Assembly (NCBI GenBank): GCA_963777735.1
Contig: CAVZRQ010000008.1
Span: 124,001-188,000 of the forward strand
Direction: 5' to 3'
DNA length: 64,000 nucleotides
From: ZC4RG30 sp963777735
GTDB lineage: Bacteria > Pseudomonadota > Gammaproteobacteria > Steroidobacterales > Steroidobacteraceae
The notes under the pieces are model-generated. The model saw only the letters and a program-made list of their open reading frames with translations. It made no database searches and was not told the origin of the DNA. Made by a program: the position numbers and the translations under genes. Below, in pieces: positions 20,274 to 28,877 of this stretch (its first letter is position 1; every line of letters starts with the position of its first letter).

Positions 20274-20992
20274 GCGGCGAGCTCGAGGGCCGCGTCATCG
20301 CCATCACCGGTGCAACGGGCGGGATGGGCCGCGCCATCGCGCTGGCGGCAGTTCGGGAAGGTGCCGAAGTCATCATCCTGGCGCGCAACCTGCGCAAACT
20401 TCAGGCCCTGCACGCCGAACTCGAACAGCTGGCGCCTGGCGCTGCGCTGATGGTGCAGATCGATCTGGAAAAGGCGCTGGCCAACGACTACGACCGCATC
20501 GCCGAAGCCACCTTGAGCCGCTATGGAAGGCTCGATGGGCTGGTGCATTGCGCCGGCCTGCTGGGCACGCTCACGCCCATCGACCAATACGATGTGCCCA
20601 CCTGGTGCCGCGTGATGCATGTGAATGTCACCGCCGCGTTCGCCCTGACGCAGGTGCTGCTGCCAGCGCTGCGCAAATCCGCGGACGCCTCGGTCATCTT
20701 CACTTCCAGTGGCGTGGGTCGGAAGGGGCGCGCCTACTGGGGTGCCTATGCCGTGTCGAAATTCGCGCTGGAAGGTCTGTCGCAGGTCCTGGCCGCAGAA
20801 CTGGAAGGCAACACAGCAGTTCGCGTCAACACGCTGAACCCCGGCCCGATCCGCACCGTCATGCGCCGGCAGGCCTATCCATCAGAGAATCTGGAATCCC
20901 TGCCGCTGCCCGAGACGCTGACCGACCCCTACCTGCGGCTGCTGGGGCCGCGCGGCAAAGGCATCACGGGGCAGGTTCTGAACTGTCAGTAG
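20270..20992 (+). CDS. yciK: Short-chain dehydrogenase YciK
   Basis: A 240-residue SDR with NAD(P) motif TGATGGMGRAIA, the NAG-like segment CAGLLG and the catalytic YAVSK. It overlaps the mupP stop by four bases. YciK's physiological substrate is not known; the ubiG-mupP-yciK linkage is conserved. Its last 29 bases overlap the end of the convergent pseudouridine synthase gene. Confidence 0.9.
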   Translation: MSGELEGRVIAITGATGGMGRAIALAAVREGAEVIILARNLRKLQALHAELEQLAPGAALMVQIDLEKALANDYDRIAEATLSRYGRLDGLVHCAGLLGTLTPIDQYDVPTWCRVMHVNVTAAFALTQVLLPALRKSADASVIFTSSGVGRKGRAYWGAYAVSKFALEGLSQVLAAELEGNTAVRVNTLNPGPIRTVMRRQAYPSENLESLPLPETLTDPYLRLLGPRGKGITGQVLNCQ

Positions 20993-21776
20993 CCGGTGCA
21001 TCCACCAGCAGCAGCGATTCGATCTCGTCGTCCTGCAGCTGCCGCACCTTGCCGCGGCCCAGCGTACGTTCGAGATGCAAACCGCCCATCGCCACCCGCA
21101 GCACGCGGCTCACGGTCACGCCCTGACGTTCCACCAGTGAGCGCAGATCGCGCCCGTTGGCGCCGATCGTCGTGACCTTGTACCAGCGATTGCTGCTTTC
21201 ACCGCCCGTGGGTTCGCACTCGTTGATCTGCATGCGCTCGCCGCTGTCGAGTTCGCCTTCCAGCAGACCTTCCAGCTGATCCGGCATGATCTCGCCGCGA
21301 ACCCGCATGCTGAACTCGATGGGCATGGCACGGATTGCCCGCTGCAGCCGGGTTGCCAGCGCGCCATCGGAGGTCAGCAGTTCCATGCCACCATCGATGC
21401 GCGGCATCGGGCTGACAGCGATGTACCGCCGACCCACGCGCCGCGACAGTCGCTCCGAAACGGCATTGCGGCCATCCGGTGCGGCCTCTTCTCCTGCATC
21501 CGGCGTCATCAGGTTTTCGCCGGGCGAGCGATGACAGATCCAGGTGGCGGCGCGATTGGCGGGCGCCTTGTGCACGAGGCGGCCATCCAGTCGCAACTGG
21601 TCGCTGCCCAGCGCCTTGCTTCCGAGGGTGGCCGTTTCGCCGTTGATCGTTACACGTCCAGCACGGATCCATTCTTCGGCTTCACGGCGGGAAGCCAGGC
21701 CCGCACGGGCCAGGATCTTCTGTACGCGCTCGGCTCCGTCTTCGGACTGCGGTGACGGCTTCGTTGCGCGCGCCAT
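20964..21776 (-). CDS. RluB/RsuA-family pseudouridine synthase with altered active-site motif
   Basis: A 270-residue protein with an N-terminal S4 RNA-binding domain (RVQKILARAGLASRREAEEWI) and a pseudouridine synthase domain. The usual catalytic motif GRLDxxTxGLLLLTNDG is replaced by PRIDGGMELLTSDG: the Asp is kept, but the Thr-x-Gly and about three residues are absent. Position next to scpB-scpA matches rluB in other Gammaproteobacteria (pseudouridine in 23S rRNA). Whether the variant is active is uncertain; a shortened motif could also be a lineage-specific form. Confidence 0.8.
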   Translation of the reverse strand: MARATKPSPQSEDGAERVQKILARAGLASRREAEEWIRAGRVTINGETATLGSKALGSDQLRLDGRLVHKAPANRAATWICHRSPGENLMTPDAGEEAAPDGRNAVSERLSRRVGRRYIAVSPMPRIDGGMELLTSDGALATRLQRAIRAMPIEFSMRVRGEIMPDQLEGLLEGELDSGERMQINECEPTGGESSNRWYKVTTIGANGRDLRSLVERQGVTVSRVLRVAMGGLHLERTLGRGKVRQLQDDEIESLLLVDAPATDSSEPAP

Positions 21777-21781
21777 GGTTT

Positions 21782-22522
21782 CTATGTCCCTTGCGATTCA
21801 GCGGGCGGCGGTTCTGCCAGCGGCTCGGCTTCAATCTCCACCAAAATCTCCACTTCTGCCGTTGCAACGGCTACCACCGTGGCATCCACTGCCGGTGCCG
21901 GCAGCGCGAGCACTTCCCCGTCTTCGCCGATCGCCGCCGCGGCCTCTGCGTCTGCAGCCACCAGCTCCGGCAATACGAGCTGCGGATCCAGCTCTTCCAG
22001 TGATTTGAGCTCCGCGAGCGGCGGCAGCTGGTCCAGCGCCTTGAGGCCGAAGTAGTCCAGGAAGTCACGCGTTGTGCCGAGCAGCTCCGGGCGGCCCGGC
22101 ACTTCCCGGTGGCCGACCACGCGGATCCAGTTGCGCTCGGCCAGGGTCTTGATGATGTTCGGATTCACCTGCACGCCGCGGATGTTTTCAATTTCCGCGC
22201 GGGTCAGTGGCTGGCGATAGGCAATGATGGCGAGCGTCTCGAGCAATGCGCGCGAATAACGCGGCGGCCGCTCGGGCCACAGCCGCGACACATTCTCGGA
22301 GACTTCGCGCCGCACCTGCACGCGGAACCCCTGCGCAGTCTCGAGCAGCTCGACGCCCCGGTCGGTGAGTGAATCCGAGATCTCTCCCAGCACGCTGCGC
22401 AACTGGTCGTTGTCCGGCCGGTCGACCGGATCGAACAGCTGGGCGATCTCGGCAAGCGAAAGGCTGCGGCCGGCCGCGAGCATGGAGGCTTCCACCACCT
22501 TGCGGGTGTATTCAGTATTCAT
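21782..22522 (-). CDS. scpB: Segregation and condensation protein B
   Basis: 246 residues. Winged-helix kleisin-partner protein of the SMC-ScpAB complex. Family segments: VVEASMLAAGRSLSLAEIAQLF, SRALLETLAIIAYRQPLTRAEIENIRGV and LLGTTRDFLDYFGLKALDQLP. The last 60 residues are an Ala/Glu/Val-rich low-complexity tail, common in proteobacterial ScpB. It overlaps the scpA stop by four bases. Confidence 0.95.
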   Translation of the reverse strand: MNTEYTRKVVEASMLAAGRSLSLAEIAQLFDPVDRPDNDQLRSVLGEISDSLTDRGVELLETAQGFRVQVRREVSENVSRLWPERPPRYSRALLETLAIIAYRQPLTRAEIENIRGVQVNPNIIKTLAERNWIRVVGHREVPGRPELLGTTRDFLDYFGLKALDQLPPLAELKSLEELDPQLVLPELVAADAEAAAAIGEDGEVLALPAPAVDATVVAVATAEVEILVEIEAEPLAEPPPAESQGT

Positions 22523-23508
22523 GGCGTGGGTCCTGTCTGCGCTGGTTCACCGGGCAGCATGTCGTCTTCCTGATTCGAGTCTTCTTCTGCCGCCGCGGCC
22601 GCTTCCGCGGCATCCGCAGCGGCCTGTGTTTCCGCCAGCAGCCGCGCATCGGCTGCCGAGGCTTCTTCGGCGGTGCTGTCGATCACCCTGCGTGCGCGCC
22701 GTTCCGGATCGGCCGCGCAGATATGGATGGGCGAATACGGCTCGTTCTGCACGATCTCGAGCAGGCCTTCGCGCAGCAGCTCGAGGATGGAGATGAAGGT
22801 CACCGCCACGCCCATGCGCCCTTCCTCGGGCAGGAACAGGCGCGAGAACGGTATGAACTCGCTGCCCTTGAGGTTCGCGAGGATGTCGCTCATGCGCGCG
22901 CGCACCGACAGCGGTTCGCGCTGGATATGGTGATGCGCGAACATCTCCGAGCGCGTCGCCACATCCTTGAACGCGAGCAGCAGTTCCTTGAGCGTGATGT
23001 CGGGCAGCACCCGCACCACGCGCCGGTCGTTGAAGTCGGCGCTGGCCACCCAGGTGTCGCGCTCGAGCCGCGGGATCAGGTCCAGGTTCAGTGCCGCCTG
23101 CTTGAAGCGCTCGTATTCCTGCAGACGTCGCACGAGCTCGGCGCGCGGGTCTTCCTCGAGGCCATCGCCCTGCGGCGCTGCGCGCGGCAGCAGCATGCGG
23201 GATTTGATCTCGGCCAGCGTCGCCGCCATCACCAGGTATTCGCCCGCCAGATCCAGCTGCATCTCGCTCATCAGCTCGATGTACTGCATGTACTGGCGGG
23301 TGATCTCGGCGATCGGGATGTCGAGGATGTTGAGGTTCTGCCGGCGGATCAGGTACAGCAGCAGGTCGAGCGGGCCCTCGAAGGCATCGAGGAACACTTC
23401 CATGGCATGCGGCGGGATGTAGAGATCGCGCGGCATCTCGGTGAGCCGCTCGCCGAGCACCATGGCAAAGGGCATCTCGACCTGGACCTGGGTGGCTTCG
23501 GTGTTCAT
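22519..23508 (-). CDS. scpA: Segregation and condensation protein A
   Basis: Kleisin subunit of the SMC condensin, 329 residues from the ATG at 23508, which overlaps the trpS stop (ATGA). The N-terminal FEGPLDLLLYLIRRQNLNILDIP is the family signature, with YLVMAATLAEIKSRMLLP following. The C-terminus is an Ala/Glu-rich tail. The order trpS-scpA-scpB-rluB is conserved in Gammaproteobacteria. Confidence 0.95.
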   Translation of the reverse strand: MNTEATQVQVEMPFAMVLGERLTEMPRDLYIPPHAMEVFLDAFEGPLDLLLYLIRRQNLNILDIPIAEITRQYMQYIELMSEMQLDLAGEYLVMAATLAEIKSRMLLPRAAPQGDGLEEDPRAELVRRLQEYERFKQAALNLDLIPRLERDTWVASADFNDRRVVRVLPDITLKELLLAFKDVATRSEMFAHHHIQREPLSVRARMSDILANLKGSEFIPFSRLFLPEEGRMGVAVTFISILELLREGLLEIVQNEPYSPIHICAADPERRARRVIDSTAEEASAADARLLAETQAAADAAEAAAAAEEDSNQEDDMLPGEPAQTGPTP

Positions 23509-24749
23509 GGTGAGCCATCCGCAGGGATGAGGTTCATGGCCTGGCGCACCACCTGCATGGTGGCCTCGGCAGTCGCACTGGCCTTCACGGCGCCTGCGGC
23601 CAGGATCTCGCGCACGCGGCCGGGGTTGTCGAGATACGGCTGCGCGCGCTCGCGCATCTGCGTGGCATCGGCCACGATCTTCTCGATCACCGGCATCTTG
23701 CATTCGATGCAGCCGATGCCGGCCGTGGTGCAGCCCTGCTGCACCCAGGCACGCGTCTCGTCGGAGGAATACAGCTTGTGCAGCTCCCAGACCGGGCATT
23801 TCTCCGGGGTGCCCGGATCGGTGCGTCGCACCCGCGCCGGATCGGTGGTCATGCCCTTCACCTTGCGCTCGATGCTGGCCGGTTCTTCCGTCAGCCCGAT
23901 GGTGTTGCCATAGGACTTGGACATCTTGCGGCCATCCAGGCCCGGCACTTTCGGCGTGGGCGTCAGCAGCGCCTCAGGCGCCGGCAGCAGCCGGTGATGT
24001 TCGCCTTCCAGGTTCGCGAGCAGCAGTTCACGCTGTTCTGCAGAAAGCCGCGCAGACGCCTGCACCAGGGTGCGGGCTTCCGCCAGCGCAGCCTGATCTC
24101 CGCCTTCCTGAAAGCGCCGCCGCAGTTCGCGGTAAAGCTCGCGCGAGGCCGGCTCGAGCCAGCCGATGGCGGCCTTCACCTTGGCGCCGAATTTTTCATC
24201 GCGCCCGTACATGTGATTGAAGCGCCGGGCGACCTCGCGCGTCATCTCCACATGCACCACCTGGTCTTCGCCCACGGGCACGAAGGCCGGCCGGTAGATC
24301 AGGATGTCCGCGCTCTGCAGCAGCGGATAGCCGAGGAACCCGTAGGTGGCGAGGTCCTTCTCTTTCAGCTGCGCCTGCTGGTCCTTGTAGGTGGGCACGC
24401 GTTCAAGCCAGCCCAGCGGCGTGATCATCGACAGCAACAGATGCAGCTCGGCATGGGCCGGCACATGGGATTGCAGGAAGATGGTTGAGCGCTCCGGATC
24501 GAGGCCCGCGGCGAGCCAGTCCACGACCAGATGCTGGATATGCTGCTGCAGCAGGCCGGTGTTGTCGTAATCGGTGGTCAGCGCATGCCAGTCGGCGACG
24601 AAGAAGTAGCCTTCATAGGCATCCTGCAGCCCCACCCAGTTGCGCAGGGCGCCATGGTAGTTGCCGAGATGCAGTTTGCCGGTGGGGCGCATGCCGGAGA
24701 GCACGCGCTCCGGCTTGCCGGGAACGGGGGGCGAATTCATCGCCGGCAT
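23505..24749 (-). CDS. trpS: Tryptophan-tRNA ligase
   Basis: Class I aminoacyl-tRNA synthetase, 414 residues from the ATG at 24749 (an in-frame ATG at 24740 is also possible). The HIGH-type motif is PTGKLHLGNYHGAL and KMSKS is in DGRKMSKSYGN. An insert of about 70 residues before KMSKS (REL..RRRFQEGGDQAALAEAR) is seen in the longer proteobacterial forms. The ATG overlaps the yciO stop (TAATG). Confidence 0.95.
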   Translation of the reverse strand: MPAMNSPPVPGKPERVLSGMRPTGKLHLGNYHGALRNWVGLQDAYEGYFFVADWHALTTDYDNTGLLQQHIQHLVVDWLAAGLDPERSTIFLQSHVPAHAELHLLLSMITPLGWLERVPTYKDQQAQLKEKDLATYGFLGYPLLQSADILIYRPAFVPVGEDQVVHVEMTREVARRFNHMYGRDEKFGAKVKAAIGWLEPASRELYRELRRRFQEGGDQAALAEARTLVQASARLSAEQRELLLANLEGEHHRLLPAPEALLTPTPKVPGLDGRKMSKSYGNTIGLTEEPASIERKVKGMTTDPARVRRTDPGTPEKCPVWELHKLYSSDETRAWVQQGCTTAGIGCIECKMPVIEKIVADATQMRERAQPYLDNPGRVREILAAGAVKASATAEATMQVVRQAMNLIPADGSP

Positions 24750-25367
24750 TATACGGACCCGATCCGCCCCTTGCCCTGCCGCAGCACGACCGGCGGCGAT
24801 ACCGACATATCGAGCACCGTGGTGGGTTCGGTGTCGCAGTGGCCGCCGTCGATCACCGCGTCCAGCACATGGTCCAGGCGCTCGCGGATCTGCTCGCCGT
24901 CGGTCAGGGGTTCGGTGTCGCCCGGCAGCAGCAGGGTCGAGGTCATGATGCGGCTCGTCGAGCTCCGCCATGATCAGGTGCGGCACCGGGTGGTCGGGAA
25001 TGCGGATGCCGATGGTCCGCCGCTTCGGGTGCTGCAGCCGCTTGGGGGTTTCCCGCGTGGCGGGCAGCAGGAAGGTGAAGGGCCCGGGGGTGTGCGCCTT
25101 CAGCAGCCGGAACTGCGCGTTGTCCACCAGCGCGTAGCGGCCGATTTCGGCGAGGTTCCGGCATACCAGCGTGAAATTGTGGTGTTTGTCGGCCTCGCGG
25201 ATGCGGCGGATGCGCTCCAGGGCGTCTTTGTCGCCCACGTGGCAGCCCAGCGCGTAGCAGGAATCCGTGGGATAGGCGATCACCCCGCCCTGCCGGACGA
25301 TGTCCACGGCTTTGCGGATCAGGCGTACCTGAGGGTTCTGCGGGTGAATTTCGAGGTACTCGGCCAC
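24749..25367 (-). CDS. yciO: YciO-type Sua5/YciO/YrdC domain protein (one frameshift)
   Basis: About 205 residues after removing an extra base near 24950. The N-terminus IHPQNPQVRLIRKAVDIVRQ and AYPTDSCYALGC, HNFTLVCRNLAEIGRYALVDN and PTTVLDMS match YciO, a relative of TsaC that binds double-stranded RNA-like substrates but is distinct from the essential threonylcarbamoyl-AMP synthase. The gene is divergent from yciB, 17 bases away. Confidence 0.88.
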
Positions 25368-25384
25368 TTCGCTATGATACGCGG

Positions 25385-25927
25385 ATGCAACAGATCCTTG
25401 AGTTCTCTGCCTTGGCCGCGTTCCTGATTGCCTACAAGCTGGCCGGCGTCTACGTGGCCACTGCGACGCTGATGGCGGCGATGGTTCTTATTGTCGCCTT
25501 CAGCTGGGTGCGCACTCGCACCGTTTCTCCGATGCTGGGGGGCAGTACCGTGCTGCTGCTGGTTTTCGGCACGGCCACCCTCCTGCTGCGTGACATCCGC
25601 TTCATCCAGTGGAAGCCGAGCATCCTGCTGTGGGCAGTAGCCCTGGCGTTCCTGGTCAGCGCCTTCGTCGGCAAGCAGCCGCTGGCCCAGCGGTTCATGC
25701 AACCCACTCTGGGAGACATGCAGCTGGGGCGCCGTGACTGGTTGATAGCCAATCATGCCTGGGTGCTGTACGGGGTGATCATCGGCCTGGCGAACCTTTA
25801 CGTGGCCTACAACTACAGCGAAGCCACCTGGGTCGACGTGAAAGTGTTCGGCCTGCCCGGCTCGATGTTCGTCTTCATGATGGGCCTGGTGTTCTGGCTG
25901 CATTCGCGGGGCAAGGCCAGTCAATGA
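25385..25927 (+). CDS. yciB: Inner-membrane septation protein A (YciB)
   Basis: A 180-residue integral membrane protein with five predicted helices. The pattern KPSILLWAVALAFLVS, GKQPLAQRFM and NHAWVLYGVIIGLANLYVAYNY matches YciB/IspZ, a protein affecting septation and envelope synthesis. It overlaps bolA by four bases. Confidence 0.92.
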   Translation: MQQILEFSALAAFLIAYKLAGVYVATATLMAAMVLIVAFSWVRTRTVSPMLGGSTVLLLVFGTATLLLRDIRFIQWKPSILLWAVALAFLVSAFVGKQPLAQRFMQPTLGDMQLGRRDWLIANHAWVLYGVIIGLANLYVAYNYSEATWVDVKVFGLPGSMFVFMMGLVFWLHSRGKASQ

Positions 25928-26202
25928 CCGAACTTGCCGCCGCACTGCGCGAGCAGCTCACGCTCGCCCTGCAGCCCCGCAAGCTGGTGCTGCGCGATGA
26001 CAGCGCCCACCACGCCGGGCATGCCGGCGCCAAAGACGGCGCCCACTTCGCCGTGCATATCGTCTCGCCTCGATTTGCCGGGGTTCGCACCCTGGAGCGG
26101 CATCGCATGGTCTTTGCCGCTGCCGGCACCCTCATGACAGGACGTATCCACGCCCTGCAGATCACCGCATTGACTCCAGAAGAAACAGGGGACCTTACAT
26201 GA
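25924..26202 (+). CDS. bolA: BolA family protein
   Basis: 92 residues with the BolA fold. The segment DSAHHAGHAGAKDGAHFAVHIVS carries the conserved histidines that, in characterised BolA proteins, bind a [2Fe-2S] cluster with monothiol glutaredoxin. LERHRMVFAAAGTLM is the usual second half. The yciB-bolA-parvulin order with ATGA overlaps points to one operon. Confidence 0.9.
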   Translation: MTELAAALREQLTLALQPRKLVLRDDSAHHAGHAGAKDGAHFAVHIVSPRFAGVRTLERHRMVFAAAGTLMTGRIHALQITALTPEETGDLT

Positions 26203-27029
26203 ACAGAATCACCGCCACGGCCTGCACGCTGGCCATTGCCGCGCTAACCGTATCCTGCACGCAGCAGGTGGAGGGCACGAAGGCCGCCGGCAACAAGAAG
26301 GTCGACAACGTCGCCGTCGTCGACGGGCGTGCAATCAGCCGCAACACCTACAACCAGTACGTGAAGAGCGTGACCGGCAAAGCCGTGGAGGCTGTGTCCG
26401 AACCCGAGCGCCAGGAGCTGCTCGAGAACCTGATCCGCGGCGAAGTCATCGCAGCCGACGCCGAAGCCAGCGGCGTGGCCGCCGAAGACGAAGCCAGCGC
26501 CGCGCTGGATCTCTCGCGCCTCAGCGTGCTGCAGAAGGCCTCGACCGCGCATTACATGAAGGATCGCAAGGCCAGCGAAGAAGAGCTGCGGGCCGAATAC
26601 GATCTGCAGCTGGCCGGCATGGCCAAGACGCAGTACCGGGCCAGCCACATCCTGGTGCCCACTGAAGATGCCGCCAAGCAGATCATCGCGCAGCTCAAGG
26701 CGGGCGCCAATTTCCAGCAGATCGCCCGCAAGGTATCGACCGACAAGGTCAGCGCCGAAAAAGGTGGCGATCTGGACTGGTTCTCGCCCGACAGCATGAC
26801 GCCGGTGTTTGCCGCCGCGATCCTGGCATTGAACAAGGGCGAGACTTCTGCTGCCCCTGTGCAGACCGAATACGGCTGGCATGTGCTGCGGGTGACCGAC
26901 ACCCGCGCAGCTGTTGCCCCGCCCTATGAAGGCGTGAAGGATCGCCTGACGCAGATCGTGGAAGGCAAGAAGTTCAAGGCCTATGTGGATGGATTGCTGA
27001 CCAAGGCGAAGGTCACGAAGACACTCTGA
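26199..27029 (+). CDS. Parvulin-type peptidyl-prolyl isomerase, probable lipoprotein
   Basis: 276 residues. The N-terminal signal ends in a lipobox-like LTVSC (Cys20), so probably lipid-anchored in the periplasm. A SurA/PrsA-like N-terminal helical region precedes a parvulin domain (about residues 145-240: ASHILVPTEDAAKQIIAQL, FSPDSMTPVFAAAILAL, TEYGWHVLRVTD). It probably assists folding of exported proteins. Its end overlaps the convergent TadE-like gene by 17 bases. Confidence 0.88.
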   Translation: MNRITATACTLAIAALTVSCTQQVEGTKAAGNKKVDNVAVVDGRAISRNTYNQYVKSVTGKAVEAVSEPERQELLENLIRGEVIAADAEASGVAAEDEASAALDLSRLSVLQKASTAHYMKDRKASEEELRAEYDLQLAGMAKTQYRASHILVPTEDAAKQIIAQLKAGANFQQIARKVSTDKVSAEKGGDLDWFSPDSMTPVFAAAILALNKGETSAAPVQTEYGWHVLRVTDTRAAVAPPYEGVKDRLTQIVEGKKFKAYVDGLLTKAKVTKTL

Positions 27030-27672
27030 AGTCCGATTGCATCGGCGCCACGCCCTCTGAGCGCACCGGGATTCTCCCGGCTGCGTAGCACCGCTGGTGC
27101 CAGAGGTCGTGGTCCAGCATTCGCAGTGTGGCCAGCAGCAGTGGGCCCGCGAAAGGCACGATCAGGGGTCGGCAGTAGTTGACCTCGATGCGCAGCACAT
27201 TGGCTTCCTGGATGGAAATTCCGCTGCGCCTGCCGCGCGCGGGGCTGCGGAATTCCAGCGCATCATTGGGGATAACCTGCCTGCCATCGCGCCGCATGGC
27301 AAAGTCGGAAAGTGCCTGTTGGTCCGGGGTGAGCAGGCGCACTCTGGCATGGGCAGCGATATCCGCCGTGGCGGCAGCGTACGCACTGGCAACACGCGGT
27401 ACGACATTGTTACGGTCCATGGGTGTGCCGGAAGACACGAACAAAGGGCTGACTGCCAGAGCAAGGGCTCTTGTGATTTCGGCCATATCACCGTGTTTGA
27501 CTGCACCATGACGGGCAGCAAGAAATGTCGCGTGATCAATATGATGATTTTCGACCATGAGCAGCGCCACTTGCAGCGTTCCAAGGCACAACGGCAGTAA
27601 CGCAAACAGGGCGACGATGTAGAACTCAATCGTTGCCGCGCCCCGAATGCGCCTTGGGCGGAAGATCAGCAT
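27013..27672 (-). CDS. TadE-like pilus protein, last gene of the tad operon
   Basis: A 219-residue protein with the N-terminal motif RGAATIEFYIVALFALLPL, the TadE-type pseudopilin pattern with a Glu at +5 after a likely class III cleavage site, then a long extracytoplasmic part. It lies 12 bases after the DUF192 gene. Its spacing places it in the same operon as the pilus genes. Function as a minor pilin is inferred from the family. Confidence 0.75.
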   Translation of the reverse strand: MLIFRPRRIRGAATIEFYIVALFALLPLCLGTLQVALLMVENHHIDHATFLAARHGAVKHGDMAEITRALALAVSPLFVSSGTPMDRNNVVPRVASAYAAATADIAAHARVRLLTPDQQALSDFAMRRDGRQVIPNDALEFRSPARGRRSGISIQEANVLRIEVNYCRPLIVPFAGPLLLATLRMLDHDLWHQRCYAAGRIPVRSEGVAPMQSDFRVSS

Positions 27673-27684
27673 GGCAGGATGGCG

Positions 27685-28008
27685 TCACCGACCCGCCACC
27701 CCCAATGTTCTGCGGCACCGGCGCGTAAGCTCCCAGACCTGTCTGGCCCGTTGCTCCCGGGCCACGCGGCATGGACGCAGACTCGGGACGATTCTCAGGA
27801 TCCGCCCGGCCGCATCACAGAACAGTACATCCAGCGGATAGGACATCCCGATTGTGTGCACGGCCCTGCAGTTGCGCAGCAAGTACGCTGTGTGGATATC
27901 CGGTCGTGGTTGCAGCAGCAAACCTCGTCCGCGCTCGAATCGGGTTTCACAGACATGCACCTGCATGCGCAACCGGCGGCGATTGTGTTCAACGCGGCAG
28001 ATCATCAT
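27685..28008 (-). CDS. DUF192 family protein
   Basis: 107 residues. The pattern RGRGLLLQPRPDIHTAYLL then VHTIGMSYPLDVLFCDAAGRIL matches DUF192 (GLM-R, GM-, PLD-LF-D-G-I). The start ATG overlaps the tadC stop by four bases. DUF192 genes recur in tad loci of proteobacteria, but their function is unknown. The protein here lacks an obvious signal peptide, unlike many DUF192 members. Confidence 0.8.
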   Translation of the reverse strand: MMICRVEHNRRRLRMQVHVCETRFERGRGLLLQPRPDIHTAYLLRNCRAVHTIGMSYPLDVLFCDAAGRILRIVPSLRPCRVAREQRARQVWELTRRCRRTLGVAGR

Positions 28009-28877
28009 GTGCGGAATACCTCCAGCATGCGAACGACGATGGGTACGGCCAGGACGATGAAGGTGCACGGGAATATGCAGAAGATAAGTGGTCCGAGCAT
28101 CTTCACTGGGGCCTGCATGGCAAGGCGCTCTGCGCGTGCAAACCGTTCTGCGGTGCGCTGTTCCGACTGGGTGCGCAGGATCTGACCCAGACTCATCCCT
28201 GCCCCTTCTGCGTGTGCCAAAGCATTCGCCAGCGTGGTCAGGCTTTCCACGCGATGGATCCCTGCAACGTGGGTAAATGCCTGGGCACGTGGTCGGCCAC
28301 TGCGTACTTCGCGCAAAACACGATCGAAGTAGTTGCGAAGCGGGCTCGCGGGTGCCTGCGCCACGATCAACCGCACGCCAGCGGTCAGTGTCGCTCCCGC
28401 TTCCACGCAGACTGTCAGGAGATCCAGATACGCCGGCAACTCCCGTGCGATTTGCAGCTCGCGATCCTGGTGCAGGCGACGCAACCACACTCCTCCGGCC
28501 ATGTAACCCGCGACACCTGTAAGGGAAGCAGCGAGCCAGGATTCCGAACCAACCATGGCCAGCACGATCACTGCCGCAGCCAGACCGTGGACGATGCGCG
28601 ATGCGAGCCAAAGGGCTGGAGTCAGTTGTGGCAGCAGATCCGCTGAATCGAGCGAACCATGGATCCTGGCGGAATATGCCGCTGGCATGCAGTCCGCTAC
28701 CAGCGGGGCAATGAGCAGTGCTGGTGCTCTGCATATCCGGAATCCAGACGGGAGCTGGCTGACCTTCTCCGGGTCGTACCGGTTCCTGACAAACGTTCGG
28801 GCGCAAAGCATTGCGAAAGCGCCAGTCGCGATGGCCGTGAAAATGGCAATCGGCAAGAAGCTCGCCTGCGGATTCAT
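28005..28877 (-). CDS. tadC: Type II secretion F-domain protein TadC
   Basis: About 290 residues with hydrophobic segments at both ends and the T2SSF domain in the middle (ELPAYLDLLTVCVEAGATLTAG, ALAHAEGAGMSLGQILRTQSE). TadC pairs with TadB as the inner-membrane platform of the Flp pilus. The last stretch (LGPLIFCIFPCTFIVL) is the typical TadC C-terminal helix. It overlaps tadB by four bases. Confidence 0.9.
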   Translation of the reverse strand: MNPQASFLPIAIFTAIATGAFAMLCARTFVRNRYDPEKVSQLPSGFRICRAPALLIAPLVADCMPAAYSARIHGSLDSADLLPQLTPALWLASRIVHGLAAAVIVLAMVGSESWLAASLTGVAGYMAGGVWLRRLHQDRELQIARELPAYLDLLTVCVEAGATLTAGVRLIVAQAPASPLRNYFDRVLREVRSGRPRAQAFTHVAGIHRVESLTTLANALAHAEGAGMSLGQILRTQSEQRTAERFARAERLAMQAPVKMLGPLIFCIFPCTFIVLAVPIVVRMLEVFRT

